DNA of 64,000 nt, taken from assembly GCF_002896855.1 (NCBI RefSeq), contig NZ_CP021850.1:3869665-3933664 (forward strand). The letters run 5' to 3'. Below are positions 9,922 to 19,443 of this stretch, in pieces. The notes beneath the pieces were generated by a model. It searched no databases. It worked only from the letters and a program-made list of their open reading frames with translations, and was not told the origin of the DNA. Each line of letters starts with the position of its first letter. Within the stretch, counting starts at the first letter, position 1. Source of the DNA: Clostridium thermosuccinogenes (GTDB lineage: Bacteria; Bacillota; Clostridia; Acetivibrionales; DSM-5807). The position numbers were made by a program, and so were the translations under genes.

Positions 9922-11055
9922 CTATATTCCCAGCATTTCGTAAGTTAAATCCCTGATCTTTGGATGAACCACAGCATAAGCATAACCACAGCCTAAAACA
10001 TGCATTGCATAAAAGATTGCCAGGTGATTTTCCACATCAATTAATGCATAAGCTCCGGCGGCTCCGTCCCATCCGAATTCTCCCAAAGGACTTTTTGCTC
10101 CGGATTTATCCTTATCAACCATAGTGCGTACACCCAAGCCATAGCTATACCCGACTTTTCCCATCATGTCGAAATCTTTTCGGGAAACTTCATGCAGCTG
10201 GTCCTCCCGCATCAGGTCTATAGTTTCTTTTGACAGAAGCTTGTATCCGTCGGCGCTGACGCCTTCATTGCACATGGCATCCAAAAACAGTATGTAATCA
10301 TCGACGGTGGATATTAAACCCGCACCACCGCTTTCATACTTATCCGACAGGATATAAACGTTTTTGTTTTGTACGGGCACAGGGGTCATGGTATCTGCAT
10401 TGTACTGGAACTGGTCTACCATATTGGCTTTCCGGTCGGCTGTCAATTGGAAACCGGTGTTTTTCATACCCAGCGGTCCAAAAATATTCTCTTCCATATA
10501 TTCACCCAGTTTGCGGCCTGATACCACTTCAATGACTGCCCCCAGCACATCATGGCTTAAACTGTATTGATAGCGCGTCCCCGGTTCAAAATCCAAAGGC
10601 TCCTCAGCCAAAGCTTTTATTATCTGCCGGGTGGAAGCCTGCCTGTTTGTATCCTCCAGGAGTTTTGTTATGGATGGAGCTGCCAGATTGTAATTCAATC
10701 CGCTCTGCATGGAAAGAAGGTGCCTTATTGTCATGATGTTTTTAGCCGGCTCGATACCAGTATCTTTTCTTACTTTTAGGTTCTCATATTCCGGCAGGTA
10801 TTTATAAACCGGGTCATCGAGATGGATACTTCCCTTTTCCACAAGCTGCATGACTGCAGTGCAGGTGATGACCTTCGTTGCCGAATAGAGCAAATATGTA
10901 TTGCCCTCTGTCAAAGGCTTTGTTTTAGCAGCATCAGCAAAACCTGCCCTGTGGCGGAAAACAGGCTTGTGATCTTTGTACACCACGCAATCACAGGCTG
11001 GTATGCCGTGCCCTTCCAATGAATCCAGAAAACCCTTCAGTATCTTTTGATTCAT
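9922..11055 (-). CDS. Serine hydrolase, beta-lactamase class C / DD-peptidase-like
   Basis: A 377-residue protein of the beta-lactamase-related family. The nucleophile motif is SATK (LLYSATKVITC, about residues 46-49) and the second motif is Tyr-Ser in YQYSLSHD. A Gly-rich stretch with H near the C-terminus takes the place of the KTG box. The ATG at 11055 is chosen over one 180 bp upstream because GAGGAGG lies 8 nt before it and the N-terminal extension looks non-coding. There is no signal peptide, so it is probably cytoplasmic. The family includes esterases and peptidases, and the substrate cannot be told. Confidence 0.85.
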   Translation of the reverse strand: MNQKILKGFLDSLEGHGIPACDCVVYKDHKPVFRHRAGFADAAKTKPLTEGNTYLLYSATKVITCTAVMQLVEKGSIHLDDPVYKYLPEYENLKVRKDTGIEPAKNIMTIRHLLSMQSGLNYNLAAPSITKLLEDTNRQASTRQIIKALAEEPLDFEPGTRYQYSLSHDVLGAVIEVVSGRKLGEYMEENIFGPLGMKNTGFQLTADRKANMVDQFQYNADTMTPVPVQNKNVYILSDKYESGGAGLISTVDDYILFLDAMCNEGVSADGYKLLSKETIDLMREDQLHEVSRKDFDMMGKVGYSYGLGVRTMVDKDKSGAKSPLGEFGWDGAAGAYALIDVENHLAIFYAMHVLGCGYAYAVVHPKIRDLTYEMLGI

Positions 11056-11059
11056 CTTT

Positions 11060-11248
11060 TTATCCTCCTCTGTCCCATTTCCTGTCTGATGGCAGGATCT
11101 TCTCCGGCGATAATCCCGTATTTTGAAACATCCAACTGAACAAAGGATTGCCTTTCCAAAAGAATTCAAAAGCCATGCCAAATTCCCTATTGATGGGAAT
11201 AGGCGCCGATGCTTCGAAGTCTGACGGAGAGTCACTCCTGTCGTTCAT
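11060..11248 (-). CDS. Possible 62-residue ORF upstream of the serine hydrolase
   Basis: An ATG-started frame ends 4 bp before the serine hydrolase start, with its stop inside that gene's ribosome binding region, a layout seen in coupled genes. The peptide is aromatic-rich in the middle (GMAFEFFWKGNPLFSW) and resembles nothing I recognise. There is no clear ribosome binding site of its own. It could be a gene remnant or chance. Confidence 0.25.
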   Translation of the reverse strand: MNDRSDSPSDFEASAPIPINREFGMAFEFFWKGNPLFSWMFQNTGLSPEKILPSDRKWDRGG

Positions 11249-11433
11249 ATAACCTTATCGCCCCGCAGCATGGCATTAAAAAGAAGCTTTCTCCACAACC
11301 AGCAAAATCATGCAGGATGTTTCAATTCATAAATTACATAAGTGCCATGCCTGTCGCATACCATCATTTTATACCAATATATCTGCAATGGGAATAGTTA
11401 CAGGTAAAATTTATCCAATGCCCCATTCTCCCC

Positions 11434-12846
11434 TCAATATACCACCACAGTAGTATTCAGCGGGATATAATATGCCAGCCAATCGATGTCCTCCTGTTTA
11501 AGCCGGACACATCCCTGGGAAACAGGCTTGCCCAAGGTCGGGTCCAAAATGCTTCCATCCGGTTTGTAAGTCCTGGAATGGAGCGCAGCACCACCATGGA
11601 ACCTCATGACAGGTGCCACATAATACTTACCGAAATCCCATCTTTTCTCATACTGGAAATACTTAAACACACCGCTGATGGTTGGTGTGGTATTCTTTCC
11701 CGTAGAGCACGGCATACTGCTTCTCACCAGCTTCCAGTTTCCTTTTTCGCCGAGGAAAACATTGACCTCCTGGAACTTCAGGCTGATCCAGACCAGGTAT
11801 TTTGTCTCGCTCTCATAGCCGTTTTCATTCACAAATATCTCCTTAAGCTCATCATCTGGACTACCTTTGCTGTCCACATAATCCTTCGTGGAAATTGAAA
11901 TATTCCTGTAGGGAACCCATCCAACAGTACCGTCGGAGAAGCTCACCTTGGCAGAATAGGTGCCTGTGAAATCCACGTAGATTCCTTTTGATCCTTTTTC
12001 TTTGTAGCTGATCTTATTTTTCAGATTGGCATCCTTATACACATTAGAAGCTCTTATAAGCTCGCATTCGATTTCCACCGTCTTAATGGTGTTCCTCATC
12101 TCTTCAACTTTACGCTGGTAGATAACTTCAGGCGGGTAATCCATGACATCTATCTCAATATCTCGCGAAATCTTCTCAATGCCATTGTCCAGTACAAAGG
12201 TGACCTTGATTTTTTTCCCTAAAAAGTCGCTCAAGGTTATGGGGCAGGCGGAGGAAGCTGTCTCTCCCACTGAAAAATGCTTGTTTTCGTATCCTTTGAT
12301 CTTTTGTCCGTTCAACTCCCAATGGGCTTTATATTCAAAATATCTTCCGGTATCATTTCCCAACTGCACCGAAGCTTTTACCTTCTCATAGAAATAAGCT
12401 TTTGTCTTATCTGTGGTGGACAGGATGGATACGGGTATTTTCTTATTTACCTTAAAAGTCTTCTTAGCCGATGAGATTAGCTGTTCCTTCTCATCATACA
12501 GGAGAAAGGATACCGACATTTTTGACAATCCTTCCTGAGGCGGCACGATATAGTTAAGTTCTGACTGCATACCGTTTTGCAGGACAAAAACTTCATCAGA
12601 AATTTCCTGCACCGGCACTCCGTTTACCATCCATACCGCTTTTACCCTTGCGCCGTCATTCTCAGAGTTGACAGTTGCAGTAATCTTTATCTTTTCGCCC
12701 ACATACACCTCATCATATTCACTATATAACGTGATGCTGGCCTTCATATCAGGAATTTCTTCGGAATGCTCTTCAGCAAACACTTGTATCACATTTAGCG
12801 CCGTTAACAAAACGGCAAGCATAATGATGCTTATTACTTTTTTCAT
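11434..12846 (-). CDS. Secreted L,D-transpeptidase (YkuD) with Ig-like and SH3 domains
   Basis: A 470-residue exported cell-wall enzyme. A signal peptide (residues 1-24, ending VFAEE) is followed by two Ig-like beta domains (about 35-135 and 140-240), an SH3-like segment (about 255-315, ending GTVGWVPYRNI) and the YkuD catalytic domain (about 340-470). The catalytic Cys is residue 446 in SQGCVRL, with the upstream His in RFHGGAALH. YkuD enzymes form 3-3 cross-links in peptidoglycan or attach proteins to it. It is monocistronic and has no close functional neighbour. Confidence 0.9.
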   Translation of the reverse strand: MKKVISIIMLAVLLTALNVIQVFAEEHSEEIPDMKASITLYSEYDEVYVGEKIKITATVNSENDGARVKAVWMVNGVPVQEISDEVFVLQNGMQSELNYIVPPQEGLSKMSVSFLLYDEKEQLISSAKKTFKVNKKIPVSILSTTDKTKAYFYEKVKASVQLGNDTGRYFEYKAHWELNGQKIKGYENKHFSVGETASSACPITLSDFLGKKIKVTFVLDNGIEKISRDIEIDVMDYPPEVIYQRKVEEMRNTIKTVEIECELIRASNVYKDANLKNKISYKEKGSKGIYVDFTGTYSAKVSFSDGTVGWVPYRNISISTKDYVDSKGSPDDELKEIFVNENGYESETKYLVWISLKFQEVNVFLGEKGNWKLVRSSMPCSTGKNTTPTISGVFKYFQYEKRWDFGKYYVAPVMRFHGGAALHSRTYKPDGSILDPTLGKPVSQGCVRLKQEDIDWLAYYIPLNTTVVVY

Positions 12847-13430
12847 TTTGACCTCCCGATTTGATCCAATGCTTTTATTGCTGCTGAAATAAACACCATA
12901 TAATCATAGCTTTGAAGCATCTGACTGTATAAAGGATCATCGTTTCCTAGGGACTCAAAGTCCATGTTTGGCGCTTATTCAGCGCTTATAAGGAATAACA
13001 GCCTGCATATTTTTAGAGTCCTGCCAAAAAATTTTCCAAGCCTTCCTTATAATCCAAAACCCTCACAGTCCGGCTTTTAAAAGCAGAACCCTCCTATCCC
13101 GTACCCTTTATATCAGCTTTTCAAATTTATAATTTTATGTCTACAAATGAGCAGCCTTAATATGTTAACATAATATGCCATTATTTTCAATAGTCATTGA
13201 TAGCTCCCCCCTTGATAATATTGAGGATATGGCAGATTTCCAAGCTTCGTAGTTCAGCAGCCATTGCCAAATATATTCCGGAATTTTATACATTATTCCT
13301 TATGAAATTGACGAAAAGAACAACTCTTATTCAGAATGTAGAAAAGAACGCTGTTTTAGGCATAAGAAGGCACTAAACAGTAGATTTTATGTTAATAATA
13401 CCAGTTCATGTGCATGCCGCCTCAAGCATT
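12847..13430. other. Intergenic region, no supported gene
   Basis: About 580 bp of AT-rich sequence between the L,D-transpeptidase promoter side and the rubrerythrin terminator. I found no open frame with a ribosome binding site and no clear riboswitch. Confidence 0.5.
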
Positions 13431-13467
13431 AAAAGGGACTGAACCTATCAAGGTCCAGCCCCTTTTA
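13431..13467 (-). terminator. Terminator hairpin after rubrerythrin
   Basis: AAAAGGGGCTGGACCT on the minus strand pairs with AGGTTCAGTCCCTTTT across a 4-nt loop. It is about 110 bp past the rubrerythrin stop. Confidence 0.7.
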
Positions 13468-13577
13468 ATACCTAAACTTCCACAATAATTTTGCCTACCA
13501 AAAGGCGTGTCTGCTTTAAAAAGGAGGAAAGAATGTATTTTAGTATCCATTGCCCCGGCTATCCGGGATTTTTATCA

Positions 13578-14138
13578 TCATGCTGTAAAATGCTTGTACA
13601 TTTCCTTTTTAGCTCCGCATACAGGACATACATCAGGCAGATGGTCCTTTATTGTGTGTCCGCACACAGGGCAAACATACACAGGGCCCAACTCCATGTC
13701 CTTTCCTTGCTTTGCAGCTACCTGAGCCTCCTGGAACAGCTTGACATGAATCTTTTCAGCTTCCAACGCAAAGCGGAAAGCTCTCTCTGCATCTTTTTCC
13801 TGCTGAAAAATCGCTGCATTCAGATAAACAGGATACATCTGCTCCACTTCATGCAGTTCTCCATCGATGGCCCCCTGAAGATTGTCTGCAGTCTTTCCGG
13901 CTCCAAATACGGCGCCTGCTGTGACACTGGCACCTCCTACTTTTTCTTTCAGCACTTTAAAATGATTATCGGCATGAGCCCACTCAGCGTAAGCTATTGC
14001 CCTAAACAGCCTGCCTATATTAGGCATTCCTTCTTTCTCCGCCATATCTCCCCATATAAGATACCTCATATGGGCCATGCTTTCTCCTCCGTAAGCAGAA
14101 CGAAGAAAATCCGCAGTCATATCATTTCTTACCGGCAT
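13578..14138 (-). CDS. rbr: Rubrerythrin
   Basis: A 186-residue non-haem iron peroxidase used by anaerobes to reduce hydrogen peroxide in the cytoplasm. The N-terminal four-helix ferritin-like domain carries the diiron ligands in the ESMAHMRYL, EWAHADNH and LHEVEQMYP helices. The C-terminal rubredoxin-like domain binds one iron through Cys 156, 159, 171 and 174 (two CPVCG motifs). AAAGGA precedes the ATG at 9-nt spacing. It is monocistronic with a terminator. Confidence 0.95.
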   Translation of the reverse strand: MPVRNDMTADFLRSAYGGESMAHMRYLIWGDMAEKEGMPNIGRLFRAIAYAEWAHADNHFKVLKEKVGGASVTAGAVFGAGKTADNLQGAIDGELHEVEQMYPVYLNAAIFQQEKDAERAFRFALEAEKIHVKLFQEAQVAAKQGKDMELGPVYVCPVCGHTIKDHLPDVCPVCGAKKEMYKHFTA

Positions 14139-14384
14139 ATCAAACTATCCTTTCAATATCATATTTTTTCCCATTCATAGTATAGTAAATATGCCGGTTT
14201 TATATTCGTTCAATTTCAAATTTTAACATTGATATGCCTGCTACCCACGATGACCATGAAATCCCTGATGAATATCTTCTGAGCCTGCTTTTTTGACCTT
14301 AAATCCCCTTATGGGATGTTCATTTTTGATGAACGTGATAAAATTCTGATTGCCCGCTGGACTTCTATAGCCGCTTCACGCGGA

Positions 14385-15539
14385 TCACCGGAGGAACAGC
14401 AAAGCATAATTTATCACAGTGAAAAGCATCAGGCTCAAAGCATTGTACATGCTGAATTGGACCATATATTTCCCGCTGCTTCCGGGGTTCTCCTTTGCAT
14501 ATATCTTATAGGATATCACACTCGCCAGGGAAGCGATGATTGTGCCCATCCCGCCGATATTTACCCCGAGGAGCAGCTCCCTCCAGTCGGAATTGAATTT
14601 CGACAGAAAGATCGCGCAGGGTACATTGCTGACGACCTGACTTAAAATAATTGAACTGAAATAGGTGCGTCCGGCGCTGCTGAGGTATCCTTCCATGAAT
14701 CCGGCTATTGCAGGTATGCTGGATACATTGCCTATGAAAATGAAAAAACATATAAAAGTAGCCAGCAGCAAATAATCTACTTTTTTAAACAGCTTCTTAT
14801 TGATAATAAATGTCAAGACCACTGTCACCAGAAAGACCAGCTGATAGCTCACCACATCAAATATGGACAGGACTATGATTATGAATAACACAGCCCATAT
14901 TGCAGCCTTCATGCCTTCTTTGATTTCTATGGGCTCCAGGGTGATATCAAAATCAATTTTGGTGCTGCTTAAGTTAAGAATACACAGCCACGCCAAACCC
15001 AGGAGGGCAAACAAGCCGACAACCGGGAAAAATTGGGCGGCAGTAAGCTCATAATATGAGAATATGTATAGATTCTGTGGATTGCCTATAGGGGTCAAAC
15101 TGCTTCCGATATTAGCCGCCAGAGTCTGCAGGATCACCGTACCCATGACATTCATATCCGATTTCCTGCTGATCACCAGCGTAAGCGGCACTAAGGTGAT
15201 CAGTGCTATGTCATTGGTTATAACCATTGATGAAAAGAAGCTCAGCAGTATCATGATCAGGGACACTCTGCGGCTATTGGTACACCTGTTTAATATACCG
15301 ACCGCAAATTTATCCAGCAGCCTCAACTCCTCAAAAGCTTTTACCACTATCATGAGATTAAACAGGCATGCCAGAACCTCAAAATTTATATATTCTATTT
15401 CCGGTCTTGCAAAAAAACAGCTCAATATAGCCAGTGCAAAGGATAGTGCAAATACAGGATCGTTTTTTAAAAATGTTAAGGCAAGCTGTAGTGTTTCTTT
15501 GCCCGGTCTTAAAGTTTGTGTATTCGTAGTCTTCGCCAT
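14385..15539 (-). CDS. SLC13/ArsB-like anion permease
   Basis: A 384-residue inner-membrane protein of the ion-transporter (citrate/anion) superfamily, with about ten hydrophobic helices. The family signature is seen in the two inverted halves: TNDIALITLVPLTLVISRK with TPIGNPQNLYIFSYY in the first, and SNVPCAIFLSKF in the second. The pattern (TPIGNPQN) resembles permeases for dicarboxylates or arsenite, but the substrate is unknown. GAGGAAGG precedes the ATG. It stands alone, between rubrerythrin and an orphan methylase. Confidence 0.85.
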   Translation of the reverse strand: MAKTTNTQTLRPGKETLQLALTFLKNDPVFALSFALAILSCFFARPEIEYINFEVLACLFNLMIVVKAFEELRLLDKFAVGILNRCTNSRRVSLIMILLSFFSSMVITNDIALITLVPLTLVISRKSDMNVMGTVILQTLAANIGSSLTPIGNPQNLYIFSYYELTAAQFFPVVGLFALLGLAWLCILNLSSTKIDFDITLEPIEIKEGMKAAIWAVLFIIIVLSIFDVVSYQLVFLVTVVLTFIINKKLFKKVDYLLLATFICFFIFIGNVSSIPAIAGFMEGYLSSAGRTYFSSIILSQVVSNVPCAIFLSKFNSDWRELLLGVNIGGMGTIIASLASVISYKIYAKENPGSSGKYMVQFSMYNALSLMLFTVINYALLFLR

Positions 15540-15738
15540 AAAACCTTCCTCGTTTGCTATTTTGTCTTTGCTATTTCGTTTTAACTAACAGCTTCTCCCA
15601 GTTGTCCATCCCATCAAACCTGAGCACGGTCAACCACCTTCTTAGGAATACTTCCTGTCGCCCTCTGTTTTGACCTCTTCTGTCTGCTTAAAGCTCAGGA
15701 GAGTACCCCTTTGCTTTTATTTTCATGCGTAAGCTCAT

Positions 15739-17253
15739 TTAATTCGCTGTCACGTCAGATGAGTCCACCCGGTACACCCTAAAGCCATAGTCTATATCCG
15801 CACCGGTCTCTTCCTTTATCTTTGCCGCAGCCCTGCGGATACGTTCCTTTCCTATTTCACAGATATTCTTATATCCGTCTCTGTTAGCTGCAGAGTTGGG
15901 TTCTGTCGGTTCGGGCAGTTGGACCATAATGAACTTCCGTCTGCCGCCGTCTTCTGCATTGAGCTTCATAACTGCATGGGCAGTTGTTGCAGAACCGGAA
16001 AAGAAATCGAGGATTATGTCGTCCTTGCCGGTAGTACAGCATTTCACCAACTCATATATAAAGGCAACCGGTTTCGGATAATCAAAATAACTCTCATTAA
16101 ATAAACCTTTTAGCTCCATCGTCGCACTTTGATTCATAAAATCATTCTCTGTCGCGAATAAACTGCTAACCGGATTGTTACGGTTTATAGCTTCATTTTT
16201 ATACCGCTTGAAAATAAAGCCCCGCTCATTCTCCCCATGGTCAACTTTAAATTTTATCTTTCCCCTATTTATATATTCCTTCAATGTTTTCTCTGAAAAA
16301 GCCCAGAATCTGCCTTTGGGAGGATAGTCGACCTTGCCTGTATAGGGATTTTTTATCGGGAAATAAGTGGAATCCCCTCCTCTTTTTGCGCTGGGATCGC
16401 CAGGGCACCAGTCCCCGTAAGGATCGTTGTCCGGATTTGAATAATTGGCAAAGCTCTTTTCCTTACCTACAAGATGAACAGCGCTTTTTTTCTTTGAATA
16501 TATTAATAAATTTTCATGCTGCAAATTAAATCCGTTTCCGTCGTCGCCGGTCATAGACTTTGTCTTTCGGATGACCTCGCCGATAAAATTGCTGCTGCCA
16601 AAAATTTCGTCGCAGATTTTCCTCAAATTATGATGCTCATGGTCATCAACACTTATAAAAATCACTCCGTCATCCTTCAACAGGACTCTGGCAAGCTTTA
16701 ACCTTGAGTACATCATAGTCAGCCAACCGCTGTGAAAGCGCCCGTTCAACTCATTATCCTGAGACAGCCTTTTGCCTTCTTCGTCAAGCTGCCCCGACTT
16801 TTTGAGATAGTCGGCGGCTGCCAGCCTATAATCATCTTTATATGTAAAATCCTTGCCGGTATTGTAAGGCGGGTCGATATATATGCATTTTATCCTATTC
16901 ACATAGGACTCCTGAAGCAGCTTCAACACATCCAGGTTATCCCCTTCTATGTAAAGGTTTTGGGTGTTGTCCCAGTCCACACTATCTTCCTTGACAGGCT
17001 TTAGCGTCTTGTCAGCAGGGGTGTTTGCAAGCAAAATGGCCTCTTTTTTCCCCGGCCATGTCAGCTGATATCTTTCCTTGCCTCCCTCAACAATCCCATA
17101 GGACAGCTCCTGCTTTAAAAGCTCAAAGTCAACGGCCTTTTTAAGATTTCCGTTTTCATCCCTTATTTCCGTAATAACATTGGGGAAAATTCCTGCTATC
17201 TTTTCTATATTTAATTGAACATTATCAGCCGGTTTCTTTGTAAGCTTATCCAT
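15739..17253 (-). CDS. Type III-like DNA adenine methyltransferase (Mod), orphan, probably 3'-truncated
   Basis: A 504-residue site-specific N6-adenine methylase of the beta class. Catalytic motif IV is DPPY (residues 127-130, in YIDPPYNTGKDF) and the SAM-binding motif comes later as LDFFSGSATT (about 415-424), the order expected for Mod proteins. The protein stops soon after FRVYRVDSS, where Mod subunits I know continue for roughly 100 or more residues. The next 200 bp contain no recognisable remainder, and no res helicase gene follows. It therefore appears to be a solitary methylase, either a regulator of DNA methylation or the remnant of a type III system. GGGAGG precedes the start. Confidence 0.88.
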   Translation of the reverse strand: MDKLTKKPADNVQLNIEKIAGIFPNVITEIRDENGNLKKAVDFELLKQELSYGIVEGGKERYQLTWPGKKEAILLANTPADKTLKPVKEDSVDWDNTQNLYIEGDNLDVLKLLQESYVNRIKCIYIDPPYNTGKDFTYKDDYRLAAADYLKKSGQLDEEGKRLSQDNELNGRFHSGWLTMMYSRLKLARVLLKDDGVIFISVDDHEHHNLRKICDEIFGSSNFIGEVIRKTKSMTGDDGNGFNLQHENLLIYSKKKSAVHLVGKEKSFANYSNPDNDPYGDWCPGDPSAKRGGDSTYFPIKNPYTGKVDYPPKGRFWAFSEKTLKEYINRGKIKFKVDHGENERGFIFKRYKNEAINRNNPVSSLFATENDFMNQSATMELKGLFNESYFDYPKPVAFIYELVKCCTTGKDDIILDFFSGSATTAHAVMKLNAEDGGRRKFIMVQLPEPTEPNSAANRDGYKNICEIGKERIRRAAAKIKEETGADIDYGFRVYRVDSSDVTAN

Positions 17254-17511
17254 ACCATCCTCCCGTCAACTCCGAATGATTCATCCCAACTCCTTAGAAA
17301 ATTGCAGCTTTGACAGAGCTGCTTATATCTCTAAAGTGTCCGTAAAATCATATCCGATTAACCGGTACAATATTCAATATAATGTATTCTCACCCTTTTT
17401 CAGTATAATTTTCTCTGGAATAATGAAGATAATTATAAAGCAGCCTGTCGCGGCAAAAGCTCTTCATTCCAAAAGGTTGAAAATAAAAGCCTACTGTGCC
17501 GCCAGTAATTT

Positions 17512-18906
17512 TCACATCTGAAGGGATGATTCCACATCCACCAGCTCGGCTTCCTGCTCAGCACTCTTGCGGATTCTGTGCCGGGCATAGAAGAAGCAGC
17601 CCACCTGGCCCAAACCTGCCAGAGACCATGTTACCGGATAGCAGGCAAAGAGCATAATCACTGTGGGATACCAGGCGAAGAATGTAGCCAGCCATACGAT
17701 TCTCATGAGGCATGCGCCTACCAGGGTGCAAAGCATAGGCATGACGGAAAAGCCCATACCGCGGGTCAATCCCGGATATACATTCATCACACCGCAGGTG
17801 AAGTATACAACCATCATGACTTTCATGCGCAGCATCCCCAGCTCAATAACCTCCGGATCAGAGGTATAGAATCCGAGAAGCGGTTTTCCGAAAATCACTG
17901 TTGCACCACCCAGGATAATCCATGTGATGAAGATCAATGCGGTACACACTTTTGCAACGGTGTCAATCCTATCATACTTCTTTGCTCCCATATTCTGCCC
18001 GGTAAAGGTGATAGCCGCATTATAATAGGCATTCATAGTGGTACCAACAAAGCCTTCCACATTGCTTGCGGCGGAGCTGGCAGCCACCATGGTGGAGCCA
18101 AAAGAATTGACGGCTGACTGGATCAGCACGTTGGAAATGGAGAACAGCAAGCCCTGAAGTCCTGCGGGCAGGCCAATCTTCACAATGTCCTTAAGCTTCT
18201 TGGCGTCAATGCGCATCTGCCGGGGCATGAAGCGTATACTCCCATCGCTCCTGTAAAGGCAGATCATGATCAGCAGCAATGAGAGATACTGGGAAATGAC
18301 GGTAGCCCATGCTACCCCTGCCACACCCATACGCAGCACGATCACGAAGAACAGGTTGAATATCACGTTTACAATACCACTGACGATGAGGTAGTACATC
18401 GGACGGCGGCTGTCTCCTACAGCACGCAGAATGGCCGCACCGAAATTATATACCATGGCGGCTGGAATACCGATGAAATAGATTTTCATATATAGCACCG
18501 ACAGGTCGATTATATCCCCTGGAGTTCCCATCATCTCCAAAAGCGGCTCGCAAAGGATAAGGCCCAATATCATTACAACCAGCCCGCTGATGATACTGAC
18601 AGCGATGGAAGTATGAACAGACCGGCTTACGGCGCCCGGTTGTCCGGCACCGTAATCCTGCGCCACGACAACGCTCGTACCCACCGACAAGCCCATGAAC
18701 AAGTTGACTATAAGATTAATTAGAGAACCCGTCGCACCCACCGCAGCCAGCGCCTCTCTGCCTGTAAACTGCCCGACGATCACCATGTCGGCAGCATTGA
18801 ACAATAGCTGCAGTATGTTCATTGCCATGATAGGCAAAGCGAAAATCAATATTTTGCTAAAAAGCGGTCCGTTACACATATCCATGTCACGGCTTTGTGA
18901 AATCAT
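17512..18906 (-). CDS. MATE family efflux transporter
   Basis: A 464-residue inner-membrane antiporter with twelve hydrophobic helices in two homologous halves. The N-terminus SKILIFALPIMAMNILQLLFN and the loop GQFTGREALAAVGATGSL are typical of NorM/DinF-like MATE proteins, which export cationic drugs or metabolites in exchange for sodium or protons. The last 20 residues are hydrophilic. No regulator is adjacent, so its substrate is unknown. Confidence 0.92.
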   Translation of the reverse strand: MISQSRDMDMCNGPLFSKILIFALPIMAMNILQLLFNAADMVIVGQFTGREALAAVGATGSLINLIVNLFMGLSVGTSVVVAQDYGAGQPGAVSRSVHTSIAVSIISGLVVMILGLILCEPLLEMMGTPGDIIDLSVLYMKIYFIGIPAAMVYNFGAAILRAVGDSRRPMYYLIVSGIVNVIFNLFFVIVLRMGVAGVAWATVISQYLSLLLIMICLYRSDGSIRFMPRQMRIDAKKLKDIVKIGLPAGLQGLLFSISNVLIQSAVNSFGSTMVAASSAASNVEGFVGTTMNAYYNAAITFTGQNMGAKKYDRIDTVAKVCTALIFITWIILGGATVIFGKPLLGFYTSDPEVIELGMLRMKVMMVVYFTCGVMNVYPGLTRGMGFSVMPMLCTLVGACLMRIVWLATFFAWYPTVIMLFACYPVTWSLAGLGQVGCFFYARHRIRKSAEQEAELVDVESSLQM

Positions 18907-19381
18907 AAGGGCATTCGCTTCCTTTTCTTTTGTTACCTCAAGCTAATTCAAATTATCAGCCTGAAAAACAGTCAAGCTTCGGATGAAAACATTAAATTTC
19001 TCACCAAAGCTTAACTTATATTTGAGATTTTTACAATGTAATTTTTTATTATATGCATGTATTATTTAAGCATGTATTATTATAAGCTATTTGACCCAGC
19101 AAGGGAAGCTTTGCAGCCAAAATCCACTTTATTTGGGCTTAATCGCGATATAATCCTGCAAGTGTGCAGAATAATCCCCCAACACAATCCTATACCGCCG
19201 GAAATGCCCATTATTGAACATTTACTCCCGAATCGCCGGCCTTACCTCGTAAATTTATTCTAAAGTAATACCGGAAAAGATGAAGAAAACTTTACTTAAA
19301 TTTAGCTATTACATTCCGATTACATTTCACCTGTACTTTGAAATAATATCAATTCTTGTGATATCGTATAACAATGCTGTT
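18907..19381. other. Intergenic region, no supported gene
   Basis: About 475 bp between the MATE gene and the terminator of the GH15 gene. Short open frames here lack ribosome binding sites. Confidence 0.5.
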
Positions 19382-19431
19382 AAAAATGAGAAAGGACCCT
19401 GTGCAGGTTTTACCTACATCAGGGCCTTTTC
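19382..19431 (-). terminator. Terminator after the GH15 gene
   Basis: On the minus strand AAAAGGCCCTGATGTAGG pairs with CCTGCACAGGGTCCTTT, followed by CTCATTTTTA. It lies 12 bp past the GH15 stop and ends the dextran operon. Confidence 0.8.
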
Positions 19432-19443
19432 TACTGGATGCTT

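Noticed and set aside
11056-11235. N-terminal extension of the serine hydrolase to 437 residues
   Set aside because: A strong ribosome site lies at the internal ATG and the extension has no family similarity.
13491-14180. 229-codon plus-strand frame opposite rubrerythrin
   Set aside because: It is the complement of a clear rubrerythrin with all metal ligands; the plus frame has no domain and unusual composition.
17578-18117. 179-codon plus-strand frame opposite the MATE gene
   Set aside because: It is Cys/His-rich by accident of being the antisense of membrane-protein codons, with no ribosome site.
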